NCBI RefSeq assembly: GCF_030055425.1
Contig: NZ_JASFYE010000004.1
Location: forward strand, 74,952-138,951
DNA length: 64,000 nt
Direction: 5' to 3'
DNA from: Methanothermobacter sp.
Lineage (GTDB): Archaea > Methanobacteriota > Methanobacteria > Methanobacteriales > Methanothermobacteraceae
Of the stretch, positions 17,048 to 25,635 are shown piece after piece (the stretch's first letter is position 1; every line of letters begins with the position of its first letter). A model generated the notes under the pieces. The model ran no database searches. It was not told the origin of the DNA and was given only the letters and a program-made list of their open reading frames with translations. The position numbers were made by a program, and so were the translations under genes.

Positions 17048-18383
17048 GATAATGAGGGGGGACCCGAGGAGGGCCCTCCTGAAACTCTCAGGGCCGATGA
17101 TAATCGCGATGCTCCTCACATCCATCTACAACCTGGTGGACGCGGTATGGGTGGCTGGCCTCGGTGGAGAGGCACTGGCAGCCATAGGTTTCGTGACACC
17201 CCTCTACATGGTACTCGTGGGGCTATCCAATGGCCTCGGGGCCGGGGCGGCATCATCGGTCTCAAGGTACCTTGGTGCAGGTGACACCGAGGGCGTCAAC
17301 AACAGCGCAACCCACACGGTCATAATAACAGCAGCTGCTTCAGTTGTGATCACAGTGGTCCTTGAACTCCTCCTCGGCGACATACTCCTCTCCCTGGGGG
17401 CAGGGGAGGCACTCGAACCCGCGTTCCAGTACGGTAGCGTGGTATTCGCGGGTACCATATTCACACTCTTCACAGGGGCCGCCTACGGGATACTCAGATC
17501 CGAGGGTGATGCGAAGAGGCCAATGTATGCCATGGGCCTCTCAGCGGTCCTCAACATGGTCCTCGACCCCCTCCTCATATACACGGCGGGGTGGGGTATA
17601 GCAGGTGCGGCCTGGGCCACGGTGATATCCCAGTTTGCGATTTCAGTCGTTGTACTCTACTGGTTCCTGGGTGGGGGGACCTACACCTCCATCGGGATGA
17701 AGCACTTCAGACCCGACCGTGGGGTTGCCCTCTCAATACTCTCTGTGACATTACCTGCCAGTGCAGAGTTCTTTGTCATGTCCCTCGTAACAGCGGTACT
17801 CAACGGGATACTCACAGCCGTCGGGGGTACCAGTGCAGTTGCGGTGTACTCGGCGGGGTGGAGGATAGTCATGCTGGCCATCGTACCTGTGATATCAGTT
17901 GCAACGGCCCTTGTGAGTGTCTCAGGGGTTGCCTATGGTTCAAGGAACTTCAGAAACCTTGAGGTGGTCCACGGTTACTCCATAAGGCTGGGGCTTGTGA
18001 TAGCCGCTGCCACGGCACTCCTCACATTCGTACTTGCCCCCTGGATCTCATGGGTATTCTCGTACTCCCAGGCCTCTGCGGACCTGGCACCAAGGATAAC
18101 CCTGTTCCTGAGGGTTATCTGCCTCTTCTACCTCTTCCTACCACCGGGTATAATGTCAGGTTCCATCTTCCAGGGGGCCGGGAGGGGGCTCACATCCCTC
18201 GCACTCTCGGCTATAAGGCAGGTCCTCCTGGTGGCGGTATTCGCCTACCTCCTCGGTGTGATCCTGGGATTCGGTGAGGTTGGTGTCTGGTGGGGTGTGG
18301 TTGCAGGTGACATCGGGGGAAGCCTCATAGCCTACCTCTGGGCAAGGCTATTCATAGGGAGGCTCAGGAGGTACGGGGACTGA
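17031..18383 (+). CDS. MATE-family multidrug efflux transporter
   Basis: 450 residues, about 12 transmembrane helices in two related halves. Landmarks are GPMIIAMLLTSIYNLVDAVWVAGLG at the start, LGAGAASSVSRYLGAGD in the first half and GSIFQGAGRGL in the second, all typical of MATE exporters that swap H+ or Na+ for organic cations. The start (ATG 17031) lies inside the 3' end of marR. Expression is probably induced when the regulator binds a drug-like ligand. Substrate cannot be told from sequence. Confidence 0.9.
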   Translation: MTEGVKIMRGDPRRALLKLSGPMIIAMLLTSIYNLVDAVWVAGLGGEALAAIGFVTPLYMVLVGLSNGLGAGAASSVSRYLGAGDTEGVNNSATHTVIITAAASVVITVVLELLLGDILLSLGAGEALEPAFQYGSVVFAGTIFTLFTGAAYGILRSEGDAKRPMYAMGLSAVLNMVLDPLLIYTAGWGIAGAAWATVISQFAISVVVLYWFLGGGTYTSIGMKHFRPDRGVALSILSVTLPASAEFFVMSLVTAVLNGILTAVGGTSAVAVYSAGWRIVMLAIVPVISVATALVSVSGVAYGSRNFRNLEVVHGYSIRLGLVIAAATALLTFVLAPWISWVFSYSQASADLAPRITLFLRVICLFYLFLPPGIMSGSIFQGAGRGLTSLALSAIRQVLLVAVFAYLLGVILGFGEVGVWWGVVAGDIGGSLIAYLWARLFIGRLRRYGD

Positions 18384-18440
18384 TCTTCCCTTTATGAACA
18401 CATCATGCTATGTGGTCATGGGTCTGGCATCAAGCATCTT

Positions 18441-18746
18441 CTAGGGCTGCTGCCCCTTGGAGTTGGGGGACCTGATTTTCCCGAAGGTCCTCTCGTATTC
18501 CTTAACCTGCTCCATGAGCCACACTGCAAGTTCCTTCGCTGTTTCCGGTGACATCCTCACCTCATTCTCCACGACACGGCAGGCACTGATCTTCGATATT
18601 TCTGTTTCCTCGTCCCTGGGGAATAGCTCCTCAGAGAAGAGAAGGACGCGGAATTCATTTGATGAAAACCCCCCAAGGGCACCTGTTATGTAGATGGTAT
18701 TGAGTTCTGAGGATATCACAATGGGGACTTCAACCACATTTCCCAC
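18441..18746 (-). CDS. DUF3467-like small protein
   Basis: 101 residues. The C-terminal half VRMSPETAKELAVWLMEQVKEYERTFGKI resembles the DUF3467 ending (M-S-P-x-x-A-K ... E-x-x-F-G). The N-terminal half is beta-rich (ISSELNTIYITGALGGFSSNEFRVLLFSEE). The start is one base from the stop of the upstream winged-helix gene, so they are coupled. Function of the family is not known to me. Confidence 0.6.
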   Translation of the reverse strand: MGNVVEVPIVISSELNTIYITGALGGFSSNEFRVLLFSEELFPRDEETEISKISACRVVENEVRMSPETAKELAVWLMEQVKEYERTFGKIRSPNSKGQQP

Positions 18747-18747
18747 C

Positions 18748-19146
18748 CTAGCCGGTTGATGAGATGGTCAGTGTGTGTTTTCCTGACTCATTAAGGCTGT
18801 AATGTGCAGGGGACATTCTTCCGGCAGTTGTCCCCATGGGTTCTTCATTCATTTTCCCTGTAATCTCATCGATTTTCCTGATATACTCCTCACTTTCAAG
18901 GATTGCAAGGCATACGACCCTTCTATCGTCCATCTTCAGTCTGTAGGCTGCAGCCTTTCCCTCCCTTTTTTCAAGTAATCCAATCTCCATGAGTTCATTC
19001 ACATGGTTGTAGACGGTCTTTTCGGTCGCGTCAATCATCCTTGCGATCTCCGGGACCTTCAGGTAGTGGCCCCAGTTTTCCAGGAGCTCCTCAAGTATGG
19101 ATACTCTGTTTGTATCCCCGAATATTTCCCTGAGCACACAGGTCAC
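18748..19146 (-). CDS. Winged-helix transcriptional regulator
   Basis: 132 residues. The N-terminal winged helix (IFGDTNRVSILEELLENWGHYLKVPEIARMIDATEKTVYNHVNELMEIGLLEKREG) is of ArsR/TrmB-like type; the C-terminus (about 50 residues) is not recognised. It probably regulates its own operon with the DUF3467-like gene. Upstream, the 180-base gap to the divergent gene at 19327 is AT-rich and must hold two promoters. Confidence 0.75.
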   Translation of the reverse strand: MTCVLREIFGDTNRVSILEELLENWGHYLKVPEIARMIDATEKTVYNHVNELMEIGLLEKREGKAAAYRLKMDDRRVVCLAILESEEYIRKIDEITGKMNEEPMGTTAGRMSPAHYSLNESGKHTLTISSTG

Positions 19147-19326
19147 TGAAAATCACCTTCAGTAATTTATTTTCAATTTATCATTCACTACACATATATC
19201 ACAGGATTTACGTATAAATTTATCTAATTCACTGAAATTAAGATTCACAAATGCATACGATAATATATATACATATTGAATTATGATAGCAGTCCTCATG
19301 GATGAGGTTGAGCTGATTATAGATTA

Positions 19327-19608
19327 ATGGATCCTGCTGAAAGGGAGGTCATGACCGTTGTGGGCCGTATAGGTGGATCCGCCAACAAGAACTTCACAAG
19401 ACAGACAATCAGGAAGAAGCTGAGGGATGATACACTTCCTGAGGCCGATAGGGCAATTGATTCACTGAGGAGAAAGGGTCTTATAAGGTATTACAGAAAA
19501 CCAGACAATTTTGCAACTACAAAGCTGGGTTTTCTGGTTGCAAGGAGACTTAAAGAAGAATTTCAGAGGCGAAACTTTCCGGATATGCGTATTCTGCTGC
19601 TATTCTAA
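19327..19608 (+). CDS. Small winged-helix protein
   Basis: 93 residues consisting almost entirely of one winged-helix domain: MDPAEREVMTVVGRIG, FTRQTIRKKL, EADRAIDSLRRKGLIRYYRKP and a wing leading to KLGFLVARRLKEEF. No effector domain is present. It may regulate the divergent operon. A TATA-like run ATAATATATATACATATTG (about 19260-19278) lies upstream. Confidence 0.65.
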   Translation: MDPAEREVMTVVGRIGGSANKNFTRQTIRKKLRDDTLPEADRAIDSLRRKGLIRYYRKPDNFATTKLGFLVARRLKEEFQRRNFPDMRILLLF

Positions 19609-19685
19609 AAAAATAAATTGGGGGTAGTTTACCCCTCCACGCCCTAGCATCATCTGTGAACTCTCCGATCGCCCTGACTGTGGGA

Positions 19686-22580
19686 TCAGTTGATCCTTCG
19701 TCCACTGAGGAAGTAACCTGCAGCAAGGAGTGCCACTATTGCAACTACACCTGTAAGTGCGTATAGTGGCATCTGGGATGTTTCAGAATTTCCCTGCGAT
19801 GATGCAGAAACCTCATAGGCCCTTGCGTTACTTTTACCGGCCTCTGTTGAGATTGTCGTGGAGGATGTTGAATCTCCCCTTGAGTATGGGTTTCCTGAGG
19901 ACGTATCTGAGGTCTTACTTCCGAAAACACCTGGAGATGAACCTTCCTGCGTGGAATGTCCCCCAGCACCGGTGGAGGGTACTCCGTCGGATGGTATGCT
20001 CTCACTCCAGGTGGCGGCCATTGTATGCCTGAACTTCTCAATGGCGGCACTGTTGAGTGTTGAAAGACTCACTATCCACCGGTTAAGCACTATGTTGGCG
20101 CAGGTGTGATGGCAGCAGACCACCCCATACTGGTTCACCATGGTGATGTATTCATTGGCAAGGTAGGCCTTAACGTCAGCTGATGGTGACCAGTAACCCT
20201 TACGCACTGTTTCAAGGAGCCTGGCAGCGATGGAAGCCCTTGCGTAGGGGTTTGATGTGCCAAAGAATTCCCTGAGGCCCAGGCCATAGCTGTCCCTCAT
20301 GTAGATGCTGTACACCCTGTCCCAGTCAGACTGTGATACAAGTTCTGGGTTTGTGATCTGCCACATCCAGAGGTTCTCCACGAATGCGTCCATGTACCTT
20401 GCACCGTCGTAACCGGCCTTCATCATTCCCTCAAGCCATCTGGGGTTGAAGTACCTGGTTGTGAGGTCCCTTGAAAGGAACTGTTCCATTGGCTCTATCC
20501 TGGCATCGGCCCTGAGATTATTTATGTACATCGCCGGTTTTACGCCTGAAACCCTTTCAACTGCCATGCTGAGACCACCAAAGTAGGCAGCCACCATGGG
20601 GTGTTCCAGTGCCCCGTAGAGGTTTGAGCTCCTGCTGAACATTGCCACGCAGACATCCCTGAGGTTCTCCCTGAACACTGATGGCACCCTGACCCCTGTG
20701 ATGTTGGCGCCGTATGCAGCTGAGACTCTCTCAAGGTAGAAGTCGGCAAGCTGGGTTCTGTTGCTCCACGTGTCACTAGCGGGTATCGCCTCCTGTAGGC
20801 CAGGTGAATATGCACCGGGTTCCTCAGAGAATATCCTGAGAAGTGAAAGTTTCCTAGCATCATCTTGGCTGTAACCATCCAGCCGAAGTTTCCTGTAGAT
20901 AGCCTCGGAGTTATCCCTTACGTAATTGGGGGTGTCACTGGCCTCTGCTGCGAGTTTAACGGCTCTGTCAAGCAGTGATATTATGTCCATATGGAGGTCC
21001 CTGTAGAGTCCGGATGTAACCATCATGACATCGATGCGTGGCCTTGTGAGGTTTCTCATGAGCTCAACATCCTTGACCCTTCCCCTTGAGTCCCATATCG
21101 GTTTAACACCCATGAGGTAGAGTATCTCTGCCTCCATGACGCCCTGGTGTCTCATGGTTTCAGAGGCCCAGAGGACATGGGCGACCTTTGATGGGTAGGC
21201 TCCGTGCTCCCTGAGGTAATTCGAGAGGAAGCTGTCCACGAGTTTCACTGCGGTCTCCCATGCGGTCCTTGTGGGTATGATTCTTGAGTCGAATGGATAC
21301 GGGTTTCTTCCAGTGGGGAGTGCATCGGGGTTCCTTATGGGGTCACCCCGGGGTCCTGGTGTTATGTATCCACCTTCAAGGGCGTTGAGTATGGATGTTA
21401 CCTCAGCTGTGCATCCGCGGATCCTCTGGGCGTAGTCCACTGCAAGGTTGAGGTACCCGGTTATAGTTGCATTCACACTGCCTGTCACCCTAATCTGGGC
21501 CTCCTCGGGGGTGCGGTTATTCAGGACAACCTCCCTCAGGAGTTTCTCAGTCAGGGAATCATCCATGCCAGGTAGCATTGCAATGAGGAGCTGTATGAGT
21601 TCACTGCCTTCAGGGGCCCTTCCAAGGACATGGGGGCCATAGGGTATGTAGCTCTTTCTGATGTTATCCAGGTATGCTGTGACCTTTGAGAGGAATTCCT
21701 CAAAGCTTCCCCCGGTATAGTTGAAACCGATTGCTCTGCTCTGATTTATTATTGTGTCCATGTAGCCTGCTCTGAGCGTTCCGTCAACGGTTTCCCTGTA
21801 GAGTTTTATGTTTTCATAGAGTTCTGAGAGGTTTCCGTAGAGTCCGGAGGGTATAAGTACAGGGGTCATGAAGTTTATGATCAGCATGCTGGCCCTTCTC
21901 CTGTCAAAGATTGCCGGGGCGTCCATGGGTAGCACATGGATTATGGGCATATCCTGGAGGAGGACAGCGCCCCAGTCTCTGCTTGAGAGTCCCTCCTGTT
22001 TTCCTGGCATGAGAGGGACAAGACTGAACACTGAAAGTATGGCGTCTGCACTGTAGACCCTCCTAATCCACCAGTAGAATGCAAGGAGGTTATGGGTGGG
22101 TGGGAGTTTCCCTGTGCTGTAGAGCGTGTTGTTATCCTGCAGCCAGCCCCAGACAGGTTCAGGGGCAAGAAGGATGTTCCCGAACTGCAGGGTGGGTATG
22201 ACGATGTATTTCCCTGTGCTGTTCCTGTAGACCATCATGTTACCTGGTGCCGGGCCCCAGGCCTCTGTGACCTCCCTCTGCATGCTTGGGGGAAGTTCAC
22301 TGAACCATTTCAGGTACTCGGCCTCGGGTATCAGCGTGACCTGACCTGATTTCACTCGCCTTTCAAGTTCACCAAGCGCCCATGTGCCGATGTTGCTTCC
22401 AAGTTCTGCCATTAACCGTGCAAGTTCCGTTTCAGAGGGTAAAGTACTGTTACCAAGGTTGTAGCCACGGTTCCCCATTTCCCTGAGTATCCCTGCTATG
22501 CTTGCCTGGGCGTTGAGATAGTAATCGATGTCAGCCCCAACATTGGCCTTGCCTCCTCCTTCACTGTAGTATGTAATCAC
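19686..22580 (-). CDS. CobN/BchH-like chelatase subunit, C-terminal portion of a split gene, surface-anchored
   Basis: 964 residues matching the paralogue at 46026-50699 from about its residue 443 to the end. Shared landmarks include the RRxxxYY...GGGKANVGA start, GPRGDPIRNPDALPTGRNPYPFDSR (CobN-type D-P-x-x-L-P-T-G-x-N), and the Cys motif CCHHTCAN (about residue 818). It ends in a Ser/Thr/Gly-rich spacer and one C-terminal membrane helix with basic stop (GRRIN). CobN and BchH insert Co or Mg into tetrapyrroles using ATP with CobST or BchID partners. None of those partner genes is here. GTG 22580 overlaps the stop of the preceding piece by 4 bases, so the halves may be co-translated. Compared with the paralogue, about 115 residues are missing at the junction. 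Confidence 0.75.
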   Translation of the reverse strand: MITYYSEGGGKANVGADIDYYLNAQASIAGILREMGNRGYNLGNSTLPSETELARLMAELGSNIGTWALGELERRVKSGQVTLIPEAEYLKWFSELPPSMQREVTEAWGPAPGNMMVYRNSTGKYIVIPTLQFGNILLAPEPVWGWLQDNNTLYSTGKLPPTHNLLAFYWWIRRVYSADAILSVFSLVPLMPGKQEGLSSRDWGAVLLQDMPIIHVLPMDAPAIFDRRRASMLIINFMTPVLIPSGLYGNLSELYENIKLYRETVDGTLRAGYMDTIINQSRAIGFNYTGGSFEEFLSKVTAYLDNIRKSYIPYGPHVLGRAPEGSELIQLLIAMLPGMDDSLTEKLLREVVLNNRTPEEAQIRVTGSVNATITGYLNLAVDYAQRIRGCTAEVTSILNALEGGYITPGPRGDPIRNPDALPTGRNPYPFDSRIIPTRTAWETAVKLVDSFLSNYLREHGAYPSKVAHVLWASETMRHQGVMEAEILYLMGVKPIWDSRGRVKDVELMRNLTRPRIDVMMVTSGLYRDLHMDIISLLDRAVKLAAEASDTPNYVRDNSEAIYRKLRLDGYSQDDARKLSLLRIFSEEPGAYSPGLQEAIPASDTWSNRTQLADFYLERVSAAYGANITGVRVPSVFRENLRDVCVAMFSRSSNLYGALEHPMVAAYFGGLSMAVERVSGVKPAMYINNLRADARIEPMEQFLSRDLTTRYFNPRWLEGMMKAGYDGARYMDAFVENLWMWQITNPELVSQSDWDRVYSIYMRDSYGLGLREFFGTSNPYARASIAARLLETVRKGYWSPSADVKAYLANEYITMVNQYGVVCCHHTCANIVLNRWIVSLSTLNSAAIEKFRHTMAATWSESIPSDGVPSTGAGGHSTQEGSSPGVFGSKTSDTSSGNPYSRGDSTSSTTISTEAGKSNARAYEVSASSQGNSETSQMPLYALTGVVAIVALLAAGYFLSGRRIN

Positions 22581-23470
22581 AATCCTCCTGCTGTCCAGTT
22601 CTGGGAGTTGAGTGTCGCGCCCCTTGAGAGGACTATGGCTGCGTCTATGATCGCTCTCCCGTCCTTCATGATGTAGTTCAGTGAATTGGGGTCCCTATAG
22701 GTGTAGGTTGATACTATGACATTGACGTTCCTGGCCTCGAATGCCCTTACAAGGGCATCCATGAGGGGCCCGTCCCTTGCCATGTCTGTGTACTCTGTAC
22801 TCAGTATTCCCACTGTTGGGGAGCCGGAATGGTACCTTCCACTCTGGCTGTACCATTCCATATACTCTGTGAGGTTGCCGAATATCTTAGGTGCTTCCGG
22901 GTGGTATATACCCCAGAGCGGCCTCTTTTCCGGTGCCCCTGCAGTTACGCTGAGTTTGCAGAATGACGCTGCGAGGTAGAGGATGAGGTTCTTGAGGTTC
23001 CTCTCACTGGTATAGTTGAGGTATCTGAGGGTCTCGTTGAAGCGGGGATCCGAGGTGTTCACGGTCTGAAGATCCAGTATTGGTCCGTAGCTGCTTCTTC
23101 CAGATGGTTCCACGCAGATCATGATGGTTGAGCCCCTGTTCTTCGCATCTCTCAGTTTACCGCTGAGTGACTCCCATACAGGTGATGCAAGGCCGCTTCT
23201 TGTACCGAATATTATGACATCCCCTGTTATGTTGTATGTCAGGTTGCTCTCGGTTCTACCGCTCTCCGCTCTTACCCTTATGATGTTTCTGATGTCGGTG
23301 TCATTTGCTACCCTCTTTATAAGGGCGATTTCATTTGGACTTGAACTCACTATGAGTATCTCAGGTATGGTCTGATTTCCACTGTCCAGGGTACTGTTCT
23401 CTGCGAATGATGTTCCAGTTGCTGCAAAGAGAAGTATCAAAAGTGCAGCGTATACAGTATGTTTCTTCAC
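22577..23470 (-). CDS. N-terminal portion of the split CobN-like surface protein
   Basis: 297 residues with a signal peptide (about 1-23, ALLILLFAATGTSFA) and the CobN N-terminal Rossmann-like part: WGIYHPEAPKIFGNLTEYMEWY and PTVGILSTEYTDMARDGPL align with the paralogue near its residues 195-265. It ends at WTAGGL and stops. In the other frame the DNA reads RRIVITYYSEGGGK, equal to KRIAIIYYNYPPGK of the intact paralogue. Thus an internal deletion of about 115 codons with a change of frame has split the gene. GTG start with AAAAGGTGA upstream. Whether the two pieces still work together is unknown. Confidence 0.75.
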   Translation of the reverse strand: MKKHTVYAALLILLFAATGTSFAENSTLDSGNQTIPEILIVSSSPNEIALIKRVANDTDIRNIIRVRAESGRTESNLTYNITGDVIIFGTRSGLASPVWESLSGKLRDAKNRGSTIMICVEPSGRSSYGPILDLQTVNTSDPRFNETLRYLNYTSERNLKNLILYLAASFCKLSVTAGAPEKRPLWGIYHPEAPKIFGNLTEYMEWYSQSGRYHSGSPTVGILSTEYTDMARDGPLMDALVRAFEARNVNVIVSTYTYRDPNSLNYIMKDGRAIIDAAIVLSRGATLNSQNWTAGGL

Positions 23471-23632
23471 AGACTCACCTTTTCAGGTTTATTTTAAAAT
23501 ATTTCAAGTAAATTTTAAAAAATGGATTATATATAGTTTCCGTCCCGGATGATTAATACGCTTTTATTATAAAATAAGATTATTATAATACAGAATCCTG
23601 TGGAACTGGGTTTTGGGTGCAGAGATGAAACA

Positions 23633-24514
23633 TTAGTGTAAACCCGGAAATTTGATACTACCATCCCAGCAGAGACTGGCTTCCTCATAATCCTCAATTT
23701 GAGTGCCAGGGGTCAGATAGTACTCAGGTTTTATGATTACCCCTCCTGGTTTTTCAGAAGGTCTATTACTTCTTTCAGGATCAAAGTAAGCCCTTCCAGA
23801 GACTAACTCGAGATCCCCATTGAATTTAAGGCCATGAGTGTACCTCATATGACCCCTGAGAAATTCATCTGAAATTTGGATGTCATTAGAAACGTCAACC
23901 CTGAAGGGTGTCCCGCCACTCCTGATGGACTCGAGAACCACCTTTCCAAAGCCATACTTTGACTCGCCACCCAGGGTCAGTTCATGGAGAATGTTGATGT
24001 CACCGATGAATATCCCATCCTTTCGGATTTCAAGATTGAGGGGGCTGTTCTTTACCCATATACAACCCATTATCCTCGTTTTTTCCACCTTTTCGCCGTC
24101 GTGGAATATGTTGTTTATGTATTCGGTTTCATGGAGTGACCCCTTAAGGACCACACCACCCCTCAGTGCTGTTGAGACGGTACTTGCGATGAATCGCCCC
24201 TCAAATTCATATATATCAAGTCCACCATAAATCAAACCATGATCCCTGTACTCTGGAAGATAATATGTTCTACCATCATGGACATAGAAGTAGGAGAACC
24301 TGAAATTCTCTCTCAGTATATGGCCAATAGATCTGTAATCAGCTCCCCCAGGGTGCCGGTGGATTGATTCCGTTATGCTCCGTGTCAGGGCTCCCCACAG
24401 TGTCCTCCCTGGAACATAGTACCTTGTGGGTGAGAATATGGAGCTTCTGGAAGGGAGGTATCCTATGTGCAGGGGACTCCTTAACTGGAAGGTTACGGTG
24501 AGTTCATGCCACAT
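23633..24514 (-). CDS. CRISPR type III-C RAMP protein, Cas5/Csx10-Cmr3-like
   Basis: About 293 residues from ATG 24514, just after the cmr5 stop; an upstream GTG-type start at 24544 is less likely. The N-terminus LTVTFQLRSPLHIGYLPSRSS...YVPGRTLWGALT is the RAMP first strand and glycine-rich loop as in Csx10/Cas5-type subunits. LTLGGESKYGFGKV is the later G-rich loop. This subunit probably caps the 5' handle of crRNA at the foot of the complex. It is the last gene of the effector operon. Confidence 0.8.
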   Translation of the reverse strand: MWHELTVTFQLRSPLHIGYLPSRSSIFSPTRYYVPGRTLWGALTRSITESIHRHPGGADYRSIGHILRENFRFSYFYVHDGRTYYLPEYRDHGLIYGGLDIYEFEGRFIASTVSTALRGGVVLKGSLHETEYINNIFHDGEKVEKTRIMGCIWVKNSPLNLEIRKDGIFIGDINILHELTLGGESKYGFGKVVLESIRSGGTPFRVDVSNDIQISDEFLRGHMRYTHGLKFNGDLELVSGRAYFDPERSNRPSEKPGGVIIKPEYYLTPGTQIEDYEEASLCWDGSIKFPGLH

Positions 24515-24515
24515 T

Positions 24516-24872
24516 TCAATCAATCCCTGCATGGTAAAGTGCATAGGTCAGTGTTCTCTGGAGGATCCTCTTAAGGAGGAGCAGCCTTTTAAGGTCAGAG
24601 GCCACCTTAAGGAGGTCCTCTGTGAATTCATCGAAATCTTTTCTGAATTTATCCACACCAAGAATTTCTCTGAGTTCTCCATCATTGAGTAAATCTGTGA
24701 GTTCCCTTCTTATCTTTTCTTCTGAAGAATTATTTTTTTTATTCTTTTCGAGCCAGAGAAACATCGCATAGACGCCATCCTCCTCAAGGACTCCCAGTGC
24801 CTTCCTCAGGATCTTCTCATTCCGTGATATCTGCTGCGCATGTTTCATGCAGATATAGTCAAGGTTCAGCAT
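24516..24872 (-). CDS. cmr5: CRISPR type III small subunit Cmr5 (Cas11)
   Basis: 118-residue helical protein with Cmr5 features: KALGVLEEDGVYAMFLWLE near the N-terminus and LLLKRILQRTLTYALYHAG at the C-terminus. Cas11 subunits line the belly of the complex and stabilise the target RNA. It overlaps cmr4 by 14 bases. A lysine/asparagine-rich stretch (about residues 44-52) is probably a loop. Confidence 0.88.
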   Translation of the reverse strand: MLNLDYICMKHAQQISRNEKILRKALGVLEEDGVYAMFLWLEKNKKNNSSEEKIRRELTDLLNDGELREILGVDKFRKDFDEFTEDLLKVASDLKRLLLLKRILQRTLTYALYHAGID

Positions 24873-25635
24873 CTTCTTTCAGCTCCCTGATTTCCATTCT
24901 TCCAAATCCACGTGTCCCCATACCTCCTATGCCCATGTACCTGAAGTAGGGGAGGATTTCCTCGATTTCAAATTCTTCCTCAAATCCCATCTCGAATGCG
25001 AGTATGGTTCCACGGGGTATTGCCTCGTATGTGAACAGAGCACCACTTTTCGCAGTCCCTGTTTCAGGGTCAATGCGCACGGAGGTTCTGACCTCAAGGT
25101 TGTCGTTCACTATCTGTGAGAAGAGACTGTCAGGGACAGAAACTGCCCTTTTAACCCATTTACCGATCATAGGGGGAAGTTCCCTGACATCCTTCCTGGA
25201 TTTGAAGTAAAGCCATCCAAGGTTGATATGTTCTGAGTCAAGTCCATAAATTGCTGTGACTTGGTCTTCAAAATCCAGTTTGATGTCAAGCCAGTATTCG
25301 AGGAGTTCAGGTGTTGTCACCCAGATGGTTCCCTCCTGGGAGGGCACCGGAAAGAAGAGTATCTGTCCATCATGGAACCTCACCCTTCCGCGCCGGTTTT
25401 CATCTCCGAAGACATCAATAACTTCCTGTTCGTCTTTTCCGTTCTCCTTGAGGTGTATCCTGTAGTATTCCCTCATTGTTCCAGCGATGGATGTGCCTGG
25501 CAGCTTGGGCACCCCTGTTGCGGGCTCCCTCACTATGGTATTGTCGGCCCTTCCAAGCCGGTAACCACCTGCCCCCACATGGATGGGGTCAAGTGCCAGG
25601 CAGCAGTACTTTCTGATTTCAGTTTTCATTTCCAT
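24859..25635 (-). CDS. cmr4: CRISPR type III backbone subunit Cmr4 (Cas7)
   Basis: 258-residue RAMP protein. DPIHVGAGGYRLGRADNTIVRE...PKLPGTSIAGTMREYY is the Cmr4 signature. The Asp in RADNTI sits where Cmr4 has its catalytic aspartate for cutting target RNA every 6 nucleotides. FGDENRRGRVRFHDG and the G-rich GIGGMGTRGFGRM follow. It is expected to polymerise along crRNA. Its start overlaps the end of csx11 by 17 bases. Confidence 0.9.
   Translation of the reverse strand: MEMKTEIRKYCCLALDPIHVGAGGYRLGRADNTIVREPATGVPKLPGTSIAGTMREYYRIHLKENGKDEQEVIDVFGDENRRGRVRFHDGQILFFPVPSQEGTIWVTTPELLEYWLDIKLDFEDQVTAIYGLDSEHINLGWLYFKSRKDVRELPPMIGKWVKRAVSVPDSLFSQIVNDNLEVRTSVRIDPETGTAKSGALFTYEAIPRGTILAFEMGFEEEFEIEEILPYFRYMGIGGMGTRGFGRMEIRELKEDAEP

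Noticed and set aside
17591..17962. Plus-strand 123-codon ORF inside the MATE gene
   Set aside because: It lies in another frame of a clearly coding gene, is Cys/His/Arg-rich without domain logic, and is a codon-bias shadow.
23471..23632. tRNA or other RNA gene in the gap before the CRISPR operon end
   Set aside because: The gap is AT-rich with no cloverleaf or conserved TPsiC-like box; it is probably promoter and terminator DNA.
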